64,000 nt of DNA from Luzula sylvatica (Eukaryota; Streptophyta; Magnoliopsida; Poales; Juncaceae). Shown here one piece after another: positions 1 to 11,994 of the stretch (position 1 is its first letter; every line of letters starts with the position of its first letter). Under the pieces are notes generated by a model that was not told the DNA's origin, did not search any database, and saw only the letters and a list, made by a program, of their open reading frames with translations. The stretch spans positions 14,476,862 through 14,540,861 of the forward strand of contig OX326959.1 of NCBI GenBank assembly GCA_946800325.1, written 5' to 3'. A program made the position numbers and the translations under genes.

Positions 1-544
1 AATAATATTACCGAAGACCAAGTTTATTATTGTCTACCAAATTTCTAGTCTCGAATACTCTTTTGTATACTAATATACTAGCCGAACGTGCGCAGAAAAT
101 TCCGCACGTCCATGTTTGGACTCTTTTGAATATGCAAAATTTTCTTGCGCCAATGTTGAATTTATTGAAATAAATATTCATAAACCAATATATTATGAGG
201 ATCGAATGGATACAATAACTATAACATACAAAATATACATAAAAAGGGAGAAATGTTTACATATAATTTTCCACGACAATGTCATGTCAAGTTTAAACAT
301 CTTAAGACTTGTTTTTGAAATATAACTATGAAACAAAGTTATACATATTTATGAATATTTCTTAACTTGCGCGAGTAATGTTGAAGTTGGTAAATTAGAC
401 TGTTAATAAATTAGGTCAAGGATATGAGAGTTGTCACGCTTCGTTGCGATATATTTCAAAGTTGTTATTAGTAATGATAAAGTCATCATAATACAATAAT
501 TTAGTGGGGAGATCATTTATTAAGTAATCATTCCTTGATGTGCA
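1..544. other. AT-rich DNA, no gene seen
   Basis: No exon-like reading frame, RNA gene or terminal repeat could be supported here. The short open frames lack recognisable domains and look like chance openings in AT-rich sequence. Confidence 0.5.
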
Positions 545-1375
545 TGTTATTGAAGTAAGACCTAGAGGGGGGTGAATAGGTAATCCTAACATCCAATTTT
601 CGGTAATGGTGTACAATTTTGGTTATATGCGGAAGCGTAAATAATTAAGAATAAAGATAACAATATCAAAAACAAATAACATAAGATATTTGTTTACAGA
701 GTTCGGTAGGTGGTAGTTTTGTAGCTTTAACTCACCGTCTACTTGCTCAATCGACCGATTCGATTGATTGCAAGTACCTGCGTCTCCGAGGAAGCCTTGC
801 GCCTTTTCGGATTTCGATTGAATTCTCGTATCAACTCTTATAAGGTTTGTCTAGATTGATTTACACGATTATATCGATATATGGCGGGAGTTTTACAAAT
901 AGTAACTAGCCTATTGCAATTATCTGCTAAAGAACTAGTCGTGATCGTTCATGTAAGTTGGGAATCTTTGAGTACAAAGAAAGAAAGTAGATCTATGATC
1001 TAGAGGTGTGAGGATTTATCAAGCTCTTGATCAAGGGTAGGTTTTTTCTCTTTTGAATTGAGAAATGATATTGCTTAAGTGGATAAAGAGAGAAAACTTA
1101 AAGGGGTCATATTTATAGAACACATAGTCCCCCTTTGAAAAACAGTTTTCTTGTACAATTCGTTCGAACAAACTTAACTGTTCCTTCGAACGGACTGTAA
1201 GTCAAACTAGCCGTTGTGTACAAATTATTCAAAATTAGAGATGGTTCGTTCGAACGCACTTGAGGTTCTTCGAACGAATCATGTAGTATAAATATGGCTT
1301 ATTAGTTCGTTCAGAACGAACTGATTGGTTCGTTCTGAACTTATCATACTGGTCCTGAACTTATCATACTGTAGT
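545..1375 (-). repeat. Degraded Sirevirus-like LTR fragment
   Basis: This stretch starts TGTTATTGAAG, followed by CCTAGAGGGGGG. It runs colinear with the first part of the LTRs at 24095, 30888, 49328 and 55971, including the shared GAGTTCGGTAGGTGGT block and the region around TTTAACTCACC. Diverged palindromes of the same kind (TTCGTTCGAACGCAC, TTCGTTCAGAACGAAC) occur at about 1160-1345. No LTR end, internal region or target-site duplication was found, so it is a truncated, older relative of the complete elements further right. Confidence 0.7.
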
Positions 1376-1790
1376 ATGACGATGGTTAAGTTTTCATCAC
1401 AGAAACTCCATCTTGTTTATATTAGTGTACTTTCCTTTCAGGCCAGCGAGCCATTTTGTTGATGTGACATGTTTAGTTGTGTTTGTTTATGTCGCATATG
1501 TGTTTATATGTTTCCGCTAGTTTTTTTATGTTGGTTAGTATTTATCAGTGTTTTAAGTTTCGGCGATATTGCAGCCATATTGCAGATAATGTGGTGTCGC
1601 TGCGGTGGCTCATCATGACCACTACCACGGACACGCCTACGATATCTCCTCGGCAACATTCTATCCTGCGACACATAATACACATCAGAATCTCAATTCT
1701 GGAAAATTGAATATAACTCAAGATAGACACAACTAAGAAGACTCGAAACCCCAACTCTCACGACGAATGTTATGGTTGTTTTCGATATTT
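1376..1790. other. Unassigned, possibly internal part of an LTR element
   Basis: No gene can be supported. Because a primer-binding site and an LTR-like start follow directly at 1792-1811, this stretch may be the 5' internal region of a minus-strand retroelement. No gag or pol frame is visible. Confidence 0.3.
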
Positions 1791-1791
1791 T

Positions 1792-2290
1792 GCTCTGATA
1801 CCACACAAGCTGTCACACCCCCAAAATAAAATGGAAAAGGGTGCGGCAACCCGCCAGTATACAACTCGTATACCACAGGCTCCTATATGATAATTTCACA
1901 AAAACATAAATACCACAACTCGAAAACAACGACGCGTGCGCGCGCGCGCGCGCGCGCGCGCACACACACACACACAGATATATATATATATATATACACA
2001 CACACATGCATCACCATAACATACACAAACAAACACAAAGAAACCTAGCAGAAACATATAAACACATACGCGACTTAAACCAACACAAAACTAAACAAGT
2101 CGCAGCAACAAAAAGCTCACTAGCCAGAAACGGAAGTAAACTAATATACACAACATGAAGGTTCGGCGATGAAAACGAAAAGTTTGAATTCAAATATTTA
2201 TTTCCATGCTTGTGTTTTTCCTCTTTCATTGTGTTCAGTAAGTTGAGGGTAAATTTGTTTTTGCCACGTGACTGATTACAGTTTGAATTC
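1792..2290 (-). repeat. LTR-like fragment with tRNA-iMet primer site
   Basis: On the minus strand 1803-1792 reads TGGTATCAGAGC, the standard initiator-Met tRNA primer-binding site of plant LTR retroelements. Seven bases away at 1811 the sequence TGTCACACCC begins, a typical LTR terminus. The LTR body holds the compound microsatellite at 1931-2007. The far end of the LTR and a partner LTR were not located, so family and limits are uncertain. Confidence 0.45.
1931..2007. repeat. Compound (GC)n-(AC)n-(AT)n-(AC)n microsatellite
   Basis: A run of GC dinucleotides is followed by AC, then TA, then AC dinucleotides, with almost no interruption of the purine/pyrimidine alternation. Dinucleotide repeats of this type are prone to slippage and to Z-DNA formation. 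Confidence 0.9.
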
Positions 2291-2586
2291 AAATATGTCA
2301 CTGTGCGAGATATAATGATTTTTTTTCCTTTTTTCGTTTTTCAGAAACTCCTATTTCTCCTTCCTTCAAAATCTCCTATTTCAGTACCAAAAGTAAAATC
2401 TTATTGATTCTGCAATTCTAGTATCAATTGTGATGATAGGTGAATGTGGTTTCAGCAGTATCAAAATATATTATGTAAAATATCTAAAATTGATTTCAGT
2501 ACCTTTCTTTTTAAGTACATTATACGTTATAAAATGAACATCATAAATACTTTGGTCTGTACTTGTAAATACAATTAAGTTATAGT

Positions 2587-4203
2587 TTATCTTCTTTGGA
2601 AATTCATTCTGCTAGTAAAATAAGCAAAAATAACAGCAAAGACAGTAGGGTATAGTGCAAGAAGGACGCCAACAAGCGGTAACTTGTCATGGCGAAAACC
2701 AAAATAATCATCTAAAAACAAAGAAATGGATTTCTGCTCTCCAAATACCATTATGTTTGTCGAGTCATCTCCATACTGTGACGTGAAAAGGCCATCTAGA
2801 GTCCATGATAAGGGGCAAATGTAGTAGAACCAAACCCACCATGATGGTATTTGCTGCAACACAAGTATAAATCATAATTAGTCATCCAACATTTGCTGCA
2901 ACCAATGTGAAATAGAAAAAGAAGAAAATTTAATTTAATCTCGGAATAGGTCTCATGGATTTCTATTCCATGATTTCCTTTGTTTGTTTTTCTGGTTTTT
3001 CTTCAAGATGAGTATTGAGTTTTAGGGGTTATTAAACCCTTGTAATCAATGTAATAATTCTTGTTAATTTAATGAAACAATAGAAGTGGGACTTGTGAGC
3101 CCACTCTATTTTAATCAAAAAAGAAAATTTAATTTAATAGGCTTACCGGGCGAGGGACGATAAAGCCACCGAAAAGATTAAGAAGTTGGTAAAAAACAGA
3201 CTGCAAAATGAGGGCGAGTTGCACATTTGGAGTCATGGCAGTGAGCATCATTCCAAGATAGACAAAGTACAGAAGCGTACAGAACATTGTGTAGAAAAAC
3301 CAAAGAAATTTTGCGGCGGTCATTGCAAAACTGATTGAAGGATATGCTATAACCATGAACACTACTACTTGAATGAACACATACGGTATTTCTATTATTA
3401 CCTGCACAAAAAGTGAAAGCATTTGAATCATTTATTGCAAATATTCATTTCTGCAATTAAGCTCCAATTACCAAAGCCTACATTGTTTCAGCAAATACCC
3501 GTACAACCTAATTGGTTTCGAAACCCATAAAATATGTATGTAGTAACGAACCTGTGCTAAGGAGTAAGCCCAAGGCGAGTACATTCCGGCAAAGTTTTCC
3601 CTGTACACAACAATTCTCTCGAGAGAAATAAAGGGAATAGTAGAAGAACAATTGTTTATGCCAGTGAACATTGTCGCAGAGTACATGAGACCCAAGATAT
3701 TGAACAAATCTTGTTGGCTCTTTCTGAAATAAATAGCAGAAGAAACTGTGTTATACTTTGTTTGAATTATACTCGAGATCATTGATGATGTTTTTTTCAT
3801 ATAAATATACACATATTATTGTAAAAAAAATGTATGACAAATAACTTTTGCAAATAGTCGTCAAAATTTAGTAAAAGATACATCAAATAGTGGATGTTAA
3901 CACTAAAGAAAAGATGTGACGGCCTGATTCCTTTCGTGATCTTTACTTAGGCAAATATAAATTAAGACTTACATTTTATTTCCATGCTTCCAGAATAACA
4001 TACCAAGCACTATAGATGACAACAGCATGAACATAATTCGAACCAAATTATATTGGGGGCTTCTCCAATAAGACAAGTATTGTTTCCATAAACAAGCCTT
4101 GAATTGCACCAAAAAGTTTTGCGGGTACCGGGTATCAAAGCACAGGTCACTTGAACCTTGTGGCGGTGAGCTCATGAGTTGTTCCACCAGCAAGTTATTC
4201 TCC
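2587..4203 (-). pseudogene. Pseudogene 1: TMD2 exons (C-terminal)
   Basis: Four exons are visible with canonical splice sites: 3973-4203, 3552-3723, 3147-3401 and the last exon 2587-2853. Recognisable PDR motifs are GSSDL and WKQYLSYWRSP before the first TMD2 helix, NFAGMYSPWAYSLAQ, a hydrophobic GFIVPRP block, and the conserved C-terminus ending in NFQRR and a stop codon. These exons are intact in frame and align one for one with 57533-58652. The intron at 2854-3146 carries a short T-rich segment with a TTTAATGAAA motif that resembles a retroelement 3' end, but it is too short to assign. Confidence 0.9.
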
Positions 4204-4449
4204 CTTCAATATTTATATCGGATTACAATACAAAAAAACAAATAATTCAAGGATTAAAATACTAATGGTAACCATATCTTGCCAATAGTGACTAGTAACT
4301 AATAGTTAACAAGTTTTTTATCTTTATTATGTTATTTGGGTTTATTTGAGTATTAACTAGTTGTACTTGGATACACCGGTCAATAGTACTGAACAATTGT
4401 ACCGATCATAATTTTTGGTATAAGTCTGTAAGATATTAAGAGAGCTTAC

Positions 4450-5773
4450 TCGCGAAGATGCGACTCCTTGAAGATTTTTGCAAAATCAACCTCGAGTTGT
4501 GCTTCCACCGATGTAGAGGTGACTTCCAGCATCCATGTTGCAGGATTGTACTTCTCTTTGATTCGTGGTACTCCAGGGATTTTCTGAAGTTAGAACCATA
4601 TGAACAATCGAAGTATAAGCGGCCTAATTTATCTTTAGTTGTTGCTATCTATTAACATGTATTAATAATGAAGAGTTATAGTTTGGGGTTCAGGTCTCAA
4701 CAGATCACAAAAATGATAACCATCACTTTTACAGCCATTTTTGCACCTCGGCGAGGAGATAGTTTAGAACGGTAAAAGAGCATCTTACCTCAAAATATTC
4801 AATAACTTTGCACGAATGACTACCCAGCGGGCCGGAGTAAATCAATTCACCACCTCTTTTCATCAAAATTAGCTGCCGATAAAAAAAAGAAATCACGAAT
4901 GAGAAAAATGAACAAAATGCTATCAGTTCATTTTTCCAAATATAATGTGTTAGAAAAGTGATGCCTCATCAAATGACTCGAAAATATCAATGCTGGGTTG
5001 GTGGATAGTACAAACAACAGTTCGTCCTGTCTTGGCAACATTTTTGACCGCACGCATGACAATTGCAGCTGCACGAGCATCCAGTCCAGAAGTAGGTTCG
5101 TCCATGAATATGACTGACGGGTTAGACACTAGCTCCACCGCTATAGTTAACCTCTTTCTTTGTTCCGTCGAAAGGCCATTCACCCCTGGTATACCCACCA
5201 ATGCATCTCTTATTTTATCCAGTTCAATTGTTTCAAGAACCTCATTCACGAAATCCTGCATGTCCAAAAACATTTCATTTAATCGTCTTGCCGACATCCT
5301 ACTTAACCTCTCAAAAAAAAAATTACATATCTATTTTGGTGGAAATTTATATGTTCAAAAAGGCTAGAGTATCCTAAATAAAACAGTAATTTGGGGGATT
5401 TGGATATACATATATAACGAAGTTCTATAAAAGAACTTACATGTCTTGTCTTAGCACTGATTTCAGGAGGTAGACGCAACCATGCTGAATAAACAACCGA
5501 TTCTTCCACAGTTATTTGTGGAGAATGTATGTCCGTTTGTTCGCAATAACCTGATATACGTGCAAATGTTTCTTGTACTTTCGAATAACCCCCAATTTTA
5601 ATTTCTCCTTCAATATAACCCCCTGTTTTCCTACCAGATAGTACGTCCAACAAGGTCGTTTTACCTGCCCCCGTAACTCCCATTAATGCTGAAAGAACAC
5701 CCGGTCTGAATGCTCCCGTTATATTGTGTAGAAGTTGGAGCCTCCGGTCACCATATCCTTGTACTCTCATTTC
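4450..5773 (-). pseudogene. Pseudogene 1: NBD2 and following exons
   Basis: Exon 5441-5773 carries the NBD2 Walker A (GVTGAGKTT) and the SGRKTGG and [12 protein letters not shown] motifs. Exon 4965-5255 carries the signature region ([17 protein letters not shown]), Walker B ([16 protein letters not shown]) and the H-loop ([12 protein letters not shown]). Exon 4789-4872 encodes the [14 protein letters not shown] block. Exon 4450-4583 encodes [21 protein letters not shown]2 catalytic residues are all present. The donor after exon 4965-5255 reads GC rather than GT on the minus strand (4964-4963). Confidence 0.9.
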
Positions 5774-6441
5774 CTGTTTCATTCATAATTCTTTGTGAGT
5801 CTCTGATATAATTTTTTTGAAGATGAACCTAGAGCACAAAACGTACTCGTATGGTTCAATATTTTACTAATAATGATAATGAAAAGTTTTAATACACTAG
5901 AGTACAAGAAGAGTTCAAAATGATATTTTATAGTTTTACGAATATCCAAGATTGAAGTAAACTATTGTACTCGCTGCAAGATTTATGATAGTTTTACGAC
6001 TATCAGCATGCCCATTTTTTTTGCGTATGTTTTCTTTTTGCGGGGTTCAAGATTTATCCAAGTTTTAATACACTAATATCGTATGTTTTCTTTTTGCGGG
6101 TGAATTTGCCTGCAAAAAGTATTATTTTTAACTTCATAAAATAAAAGGGGAGTTTTACTTTGACCCCACATTTCACCAATATATCTTATATATTATAATG
6201 AAGATGTTAATTAGCATATGTGATATAATTAATTAACAGGTACCACATGATTAACATGTGGAGCCATTAACATGTGTTAATCCATATAATTTATATATTA
6301 ATTGTGTGTATATGTTTTTTTAAGAGAACTCAACCAACTGGCTATGTGTATATGTTAATTAATCATGTTTATAAATATATAGAGATGTTTGGATGAAATA
6401 TGAAGGCATTATAAATAACCCCAAAAGAAAATATGATTTAC

Positions 6442-6515
6442 CTGGGGAGTATCAACGTAGTAGTTTAAATCCTTGAAAGATACGCTGAGAGGCATGAATG
6501 GGAATACCATCTTTT
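6442..6515 (-). pseudogene. Pseudogene 1: linker exon before NBD2
   Basis: A 74-bp exon with good acceptor and donor encodes KMVFPFMPLSVSFKDLNYYV, the conserved PDR linker segment leading into NBD2. The equivalent exon in the plus-strand copy is 47930-48003. The 0.67-kb intron to the next exon (5774-6441) is AT-rich, with nothing recognisable. Confidence 0.88.
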
Positions 6516-6963
6516 CTGCAAATAATAAGACCAACTTGTTATCATTGCCATACAAAATTTAGGGAATAATTTTAGGGTAAGTTCTATTATAAGGAAAGCG
6601 ACATCGTATTAAGAAAGAATAGCAAGAAGAATTGGCGGAAGAACCTACAACATGTTCAAAGTAAAGATGTTGCAAATAAGAAAAGAAAACAAGATCCTAG
6701 ACAATTCATGAGCTTATGTGATGTTTAAGTGATACGAGTGTTGGAGAGTTAATAGATTTAGTTTTCAATAACTTTGCTCTACTTGTTGACATTATATGCT
6801 TAGAGATTTATTTAGCTTAGTCCTGATTTTATATACCATTCGAGAATTATTTATTATCTATCTATGTACTTTTGGTGCCTTTCATCTAAAGTTTTGATGA
6901 AAATGTTTCATCGAGTGACCAATGGAACGATAAAGAAGCAAAACAAAACAAAATGGTATTTAC
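6516..6963 (-). other. Deletion zone in pseudogene 1 with LTR scrap
   Basis: Three TMD1 exons that the paralogue has at 46097-46683 should lie here but cannot be found. About 45 bp near 6560-6606 (AGGGAATAATTTTAGGG followed by AAGTTCTATTATAAGGAAA) closely match the copia LTR at about 63688-63730. A retroelement insertion and later deletion may have removed the exons. Confidence 0.6.
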
Positions 6964-7253
6964 CTTCCTGCTTCAGGGGTAAATCCAATTAGGTAATAAG
7001 TAATGCATGTCCAGACGATCGACTCGAGTAAAGATACCGGTAGCTTTAGAAGCGAAGCGGGAATTGAATATGCCCATGCTGGGTAGAAATACAAGTTTCT
7101 TTGTTTGAAGAAAATGGGGAGTCGAGTTACGGTCATTGCCAACTCCGGGAAACCATTTACCATTTGCAATAGGAGCGTAAAAAAGAGAGAGCCGAGATAG
7201 TAATTTGAATGTAGCGTATCGACCCCCATGCGTGTACGTATAAATACAGTTCC
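6964..7253 (-). pseudogene. Pseudogene 1: TMD1 exon, downstream half
   Basis: This encodes the TMD1 region, from the [12 protein letters not shown] block through [37 protein letters not shown] and [14 protein letters not shown]. It is the 3' part of an exon whose 5' part lies at 11995-12023 beyond the copia element. Joining across one copy of the GTTCC duplication restores the exon as found in the paralogue at 45715-46028. Confidence 0.9.
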
Positions 7254-7613
7254 TGTTAGGATCGTCGCCGCAAACACACACACAAGAACAACACACGGAC
7301 ACAAGTATTTTTACGTGGAAACCCCGAAAGGAAAAAATCACGGCCGCCGGCACTCAAACTTAGTTTACTATACTGGAGAAAGAGAGAATACAATTGTTTG
7401 TGCTTTGTTGGAATGAATAAAACTCTAGCCTAGCCCTCTATTTATAGCTAAACTCCTACCCAATACAAGGAAATAATACAAGGAAATAATCATTGCCTTA
7501 ATTATCATTCAATCATGGCAATATCAATATATGGAGAGTTTTCCTATTTCTTCAAGGTTTCCTTTTTCCAATTTCCTAATCTTCAGGTTTCCAAAATTCT
7601 CCATACCATAACA
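7254..7613 (-). repeat. Copia LTR, 3' copy in element sense
   Basis: 360 bp with TG...CA ends, near-identical to 11635-11994. On the minus strand it contains a TATA-like block (CTATAAATAG at about 7436-7446). A related fragment of this LTR lies at 23313-23530. Confidence 0.93.
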
Positions 7614-7699
7614 ATCTCCCACTTGGAGACTTTTGCACCAATCTCCTTTTCTCCCGTCCCGAGCGGGACTTCCTTGAGTCCGGCGACAGCTCCCATGGT

Positions 7700-9844
7700 T
7701 TACGTGACCAGCCCCACTGAGGCGACGCACAGCCTCAGCTTGTCGGTGGGGACTTCCTTGGTCAACATATCTGCAGTGTTCTTGGCACCTTGGATCTTCT
7801 CCAGCGATAAGACCCCGTCACTCACAAGTTCCCGGATGTAGTGATACTTCAGTTGGATGTGCTTGGTCCTCGAGTGGAACACCGGATTCTTCGCGAGACA
7901 TAAGGCACTTTGACTGTCGGTGTAAAGTGTCTTGCATCCTTGAGCTTTCCCGATCTCCTTCAGAAAAGTCAAGAGCCATACCATCTCCTTTCCGGCCTCC
8001 GAGATTGCCACATACTCAGCCTCCGTTGTCGATAGCGACACACACTTCTGCAATCTCGACATCCAACTTACCGCCGTGCCTCCCATCGTGAAGACATAAC
8101 CGGAAGTGCTCTTCCGACTATCCACATCTCCTCCTAGGTCAGCATCTACAAAGCCTTGCAAACTCGTGCCACCTTTCTTGTAGCACAGTGCCATGCTTGC
8201 GGTGCCCTTCAAGTATCTCAGTAGCCATTTAATCGCCTCCCAGTGCTCGGTGCCGGGGTTCGCCATGAACCGGCTCACGACTCCCACTGCATGAGAAATG
8301 TCGGGTCTCGTGCACACCATGGCGTACATTAGGCTACCCACTGCCGATGAATACGGCACGTTCTCCATCCTCTTCTTCTCCTCCGTGGTTTTCGGTGACT
8401 GCGCCTTGGAGAGTTTGAAATGTGCGCCGAGTGGGTTACTTCTCGGCTTGGCGTCATCTACTCGGAATCGCTCCAGCACCTTCTTAACGTACTTCTCTTG
8501 CGACACTGTGAGAGTACCCTTGCTTCGATCTCGAGTAATTCGCATCCCAAGAATTTGGCTCGCCTCTCCTAAATCCTTCATTTCAAATCCTCTTGACAAC
8601 TCCCTCTTGAGCTTGTCGATCTCCCTCATGTTCGCACCTGCAATGAGCATATCATCAACATACAAAAGCAATATAATGTATGTTTCTCCACTACTCTTGT
8701 AGTAGCAACAATGGTCGGTGTCACCCCTACGGAAATCACGATCACACATGAACTTGTCGAACTTCTTGTACCACTGCCTTGGAGCCTGCTTTAAACCGTA
8801 CAAGCTCTTCTTAAGCCTGCACACAAGATCCTCCTTTCTCGGGATCTCGAAACCTTCAGGTTGCACCATATAGATGTCCTCCTCCAAATCGCCATGAAGG
8901 AACGCCGTCTTGACATCCATTTGCTCGAGGTGCAAATCCTCCGCTGCTACAATACTTAACACCGTGCGAATAGTCGTCAGCTTTACCACTGGCGAGAACA
9001 CCTCCGTGTAGTCGATTTCCTTCTTCTGAAGAAACCCTTTGACTACCAGCCTCGCCTTGTATCTCTTGCTGCCATCTGACTCGTCCTTCACTCGGTAGAC
9101 CCATTTGTTTTGCAGCGCCTTTTTGCCATCTGGCAACCGGGTCATTTCCCAAGTATTGTTCTTCCGGAGAGACTCAATCTCTTCCTTCATCGCGTGCTCC
9201 CACTTGATCGAATCACCTCCGTGTACCGCCTCTCGGTAGCCTTCTGGTTCACCCGCATCGGTTAGCAGCAAATGATGGAGTGATGGTGAATAACGGTTTG
9301 TAGGCTTAATTCTCCGGCTTGATCGTCTCAAAATTGGAGTTTCTGGGCTTTCGTCTTGCGCGATTTCAGGCACGTCTTCGTCCCCATTTTCAGTCACATC
9401 CTGGACCGAAAACTCGTCTTCCTCGGGCTCGCTCGACTCGTCATTGCTCGTGATTTGATGGACACTCTCCTCCGATTTCGATTCGCCTCCGGAACCGAAC
9501 CTGTTCTTGTAGAGTTCCCCTTCATTAAAGGTTGCGTCTCTTGACCGAATTATTCTTCGACCTTCCTCGATCCAAAACCGATAACCAAAGTAATTCGATC
9601 CATAATCAATGAACACACATCTTTGGGCCTTCGCGTCTAGTTTGTCCCTCTTCTCTGCGTCGATATGGACATACGAGATGCTCCCAAAAATTCGCAAATG
9701 ACCAAGAGAAATCTTCTTTCCTCTCCATTTCTCTTCAGGTAGCTCGAGGTTGAGAGATTTCATCGGAGTACGGTTGATAAGGTATGCGGCCGTGCTAACC
9801 GCATCCGCCCAGAACATTTTCGGCAATCCCGCGTGTAATCGCAT
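7700..9844 (-). pseudogene. Copia integrase C-terminus, RT and RNase H (polyprotein part 3)
   Basis: 714 open residues. It begins in the integrase tail (AGLPKMFWADAVSTAAYLIN), then an acidic spacer, then reverse transcriptase with KNKWVYRVK-type and KTAFLHGDL motifs and the catalytic YVDDMLIAG. RNase H follows with DADLGGDVDSRKSTSGYVF, STTEAEYVA and DSQSAL. The enzymatic motifs look intact. The Met at the ORF start is internal; the true start of translation is in part 1. The frame ends just before the 3' LTR, as usual for copia. Confidence 0.93.
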
Positions 9845-9868
9845 CGCCCTTGCTCGTTCATTCAGAGT

Positions 9869-10585
9869 TCAATTCATCCGTTCTGCCACCCCGTTCTGTT
9901 GAGGTCGATTTGGGACCGTCCGAATCAGCTTGATTCCTTGTTCCGCACAAAACCCTCTGAACTCTGTACCGTCGTACTCCCCTCCATTATCCGACTTCAA
10001 GCATTTCAGCTTCAAGCCGGTCTCGATCTCGACTTCTACCTTCCACCTTTTGAACACATTAAACACGTCAGATTTGTGTTTAATAAAATAGATCCATACC
10101 TTCCTAGTTGAATCGTCGATAAAGGTGACGTAGTATCGTGACCCCCCGATAGACTGGACCGGAGCTGGCCCCCACACGTCGGTATGCACCAGGTCTAACT
10201 TCCCCATCTTGAGTTCTCGTCCGGCCTTCGAAAAACTAACCCGTCTTTGCTTGCCGAGCACGCAGTTCTCACAGAAATCGGTTTGTACCGATTTTACCTT
10301 CGGTAACAGACCCTTGGAAATTAACACTTGCATCCCTTCGTGACTCATGTGACCGAGCCGATTGTGCCATAACATCGGATCAGTCGCTGCTCCTGAAAAC
10401 GCCAAACAATCTCCTCTATTATCGGTAAGATAGAGGGTTCCCGTCTTCGTACCTCTCGCTATCACCATGGCCCCCCTTACAATCTTCCACGACCCGTTCC
10501 CGAACACCGTCTTGTAGCCTTCGCTATCCATCTGCCCGACGGATATCAAGTTCTTCTTCAGACCGGGAATGTACCGAACTCCTCG
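9869..10585 (-). pseudogene. Copia integrase region (polyprotein part 2)
   Basis: In frame with part 1 after the TAG. It holds the GAG-pre-integrase HHCC zinc finger (HNRLGHMSHEG, then CENCVLGKQ) and the integrase core with DVWGP, FIDDSTR, SDNGGEY and the final catalytic Glu in NGVAERMN, the D,D,E triad of retroviral-type integrases. It stops at a TGA where the family normally has an Arg codon. Just after that (about 9853-9865) the reading frame shifts before it resumes in part 3. Confidence 0.92.
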
Positions 10586-11593
10586 CTAGATCCATCTAAA
10601 TCCGTTGCTCGATTTTATCTGGACATCACCTATGCCCGATACGCTCAAAGGCTTTCCATCTGCTAGGTGGACATTTCCTAAATCTCCTGTCTTGAAATTT
10701 AAGAACTTATCTCTCTGCGAGGTTGAGTGGAAGGATGCGCCCGAGTCCAAAACCCAGGACTCGACGGGGTTGTCGACGCATAAAACGAGAGCGTCGTCTC
10801 TGTCTTGCTCGGTGACAACATTTGCAGAACTCGATTCCACCTTCTCCTTTCTCGGGGCTTTGCAGTCCCGCTTCATGTGACCTTTCTTGCCACAATTCCA
10901 GTACTCCAGCTCGCCACGTGGTCTTGACTTGCTACGCCCTCTCGACTTGGCTCGTCCGCGGTTGTTGCTCTTCTGACCTTCACGGCCCCGACTCTCCAAA
11001 TTCAACGCCGAACCCGAGGAACCCGAGGCTTCGCTTCGCTCCTTTCGCTGAATGTCGTCATTCAGGATGCGGTCCCGCACTTCCTCAAAGGTCAAATCCT
11101 CCTTGACGCCGATAACGTCTACCGTCGTCGTCCAGCTCTCCGGGAGAGATGACAGTAGCATAAGTGCCTTCATCTCATCACCAAGGTTAAATTTGAAAGA
11201 GTCTAATTGGTTTGAAATAACCTGAAAAGAATTTAGATGCTCCGCAACAGATCCGCCCTCCGTCATTCGCAGATTGAAAAGACGGCGCACCAGGTGCAGC
11301 TTGTTTAGCGAAGATGGTTTCTCGTACATGTTGGACAACGCCTTCATGACCCCGAAAGCCGTCGTCTCCTTCGCTACGTTGAACGCCACGTTCTTGGCTA
11401 GTGATAGTTGGATATAGCTTAGCGCCTTGCGGTTCATCTTCTTCCACTTGCCTTCGTCCGTGATACTTTCCGGCCTTGTCTCGAATAGCGCCTCTTCTAG
11501 GTCCTTCTGGCATAGCAACGCTTCTACTTGCATCTTCCAGTAACCGAAGTCTCGCCCATCGAACCGGCATACCGAAACCTTGTTCTCGTCCAT
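10586..11593 (-). pseudogene. Copia GAG and protease region (polyprotein part 1)
   Basis: The polyprotein opens with MDENKVSVCRFDGRDFGYWK, a typical copia gag N-terminus, then a gag helical domain (about residues 30-180), a basic stretch, and a zinc knuckle near residue 232. The knuckle reads YWNCGKKGHMKRDC, so the first zinc-binding Cys is replaced by Tyr. The protease motif VLDSGASFHST follows at about residue 280. The frame ends at an in-frame TAG after FRWI, and the same frame continues directly into part 2, so this is a nonsense mutation and not a natural end. Confidence 0.92.
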
Positions 11594-11620
11594 CTCTCGT
11601 CTGCTCGAACCTTAACCTTT

Positions 11621-11632
11621 GCCCTGATACCA
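11621..11632 (-). other. Primer-binding site of copia element
   Basis: The minus-strand sequence TGGTATCAGGGC lies two bases inside the 5' LTR and is complementary to the 3' end of initiator-Met tRNA, with one mismatch to the common TGGTATCAGAGC. Confidence 0.88.
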
Positions 11633-11634
11633 CT

Positions 11635-11994
11635 TGTTAGGATCGTCGCCGCAAACACACACACAAGAACAACACACGGACACAAGTATTTTTACGTGGA
11701 AACCCCGAAGGGAAAAAACCACGGCCGCCGGCACTCAAACTTATTTTACTATACTGGAGAAAGAGAGAATACAATTGTTTGTGCTTTGTTGGAATGAATA
11801 AAACTCTAGCCTAGCCCTCTATTTATAGCTAAACTCCTACCCAATACAAGGAAATAATACAAGGAAATAATCATTGCCTTAATTACCATTCAATCATGGC
11901 AATATCAATATATGGAGAGTTTTCCTATTTCTTCAAGGTTTCCTTTTTCCAATTTCCTAATCTTCAGGTTTCCAAAATTCTCCATACCATAACA
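11635..11994 (-). repeat. Copia LTR, 5' copy in element sense
   Basis: 360 bp partner of 7254-7613, followed on the inner side by the primer-binding site after a 2-bp spacer. The differences seen by eye are single-base changes. Confidence 0.93.

Larger units (their letters stand above)
7254..11994 (-). mobile_element. Ty1/copia LTR retrotransposon in PDR exon
   Basis: A complete element of 4741 bp with two 360-bp LTRs (7254-7613 and 11635-11994) that start TGTTAGG, end ATAACA and differ at about four positions by eye. The 5-bp duplication GTTCC flanks it (7249-7253 and 11995-11999). The minus-strand primer site is at 11632-11621 (TGGTATCAGGGC, initiator-Met type), and a polypurine tract lies next to the left LTR (about 7614-7625). 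The domain order is gag, protease, integrase, RT, RNase H, which defines copia. Two in-frame stops and one frameshift in the polyprotein make it non-autonomous now, although the similar LTRs point to a fairly recent insertion. Confidence 0.97.

Noticed and set aside
7515..11797. Plus-strand ORFs across the copia element
   Set aside because: They are antisense shadows of the gag-pol polyprotein on the minus strand and lack independent domains.
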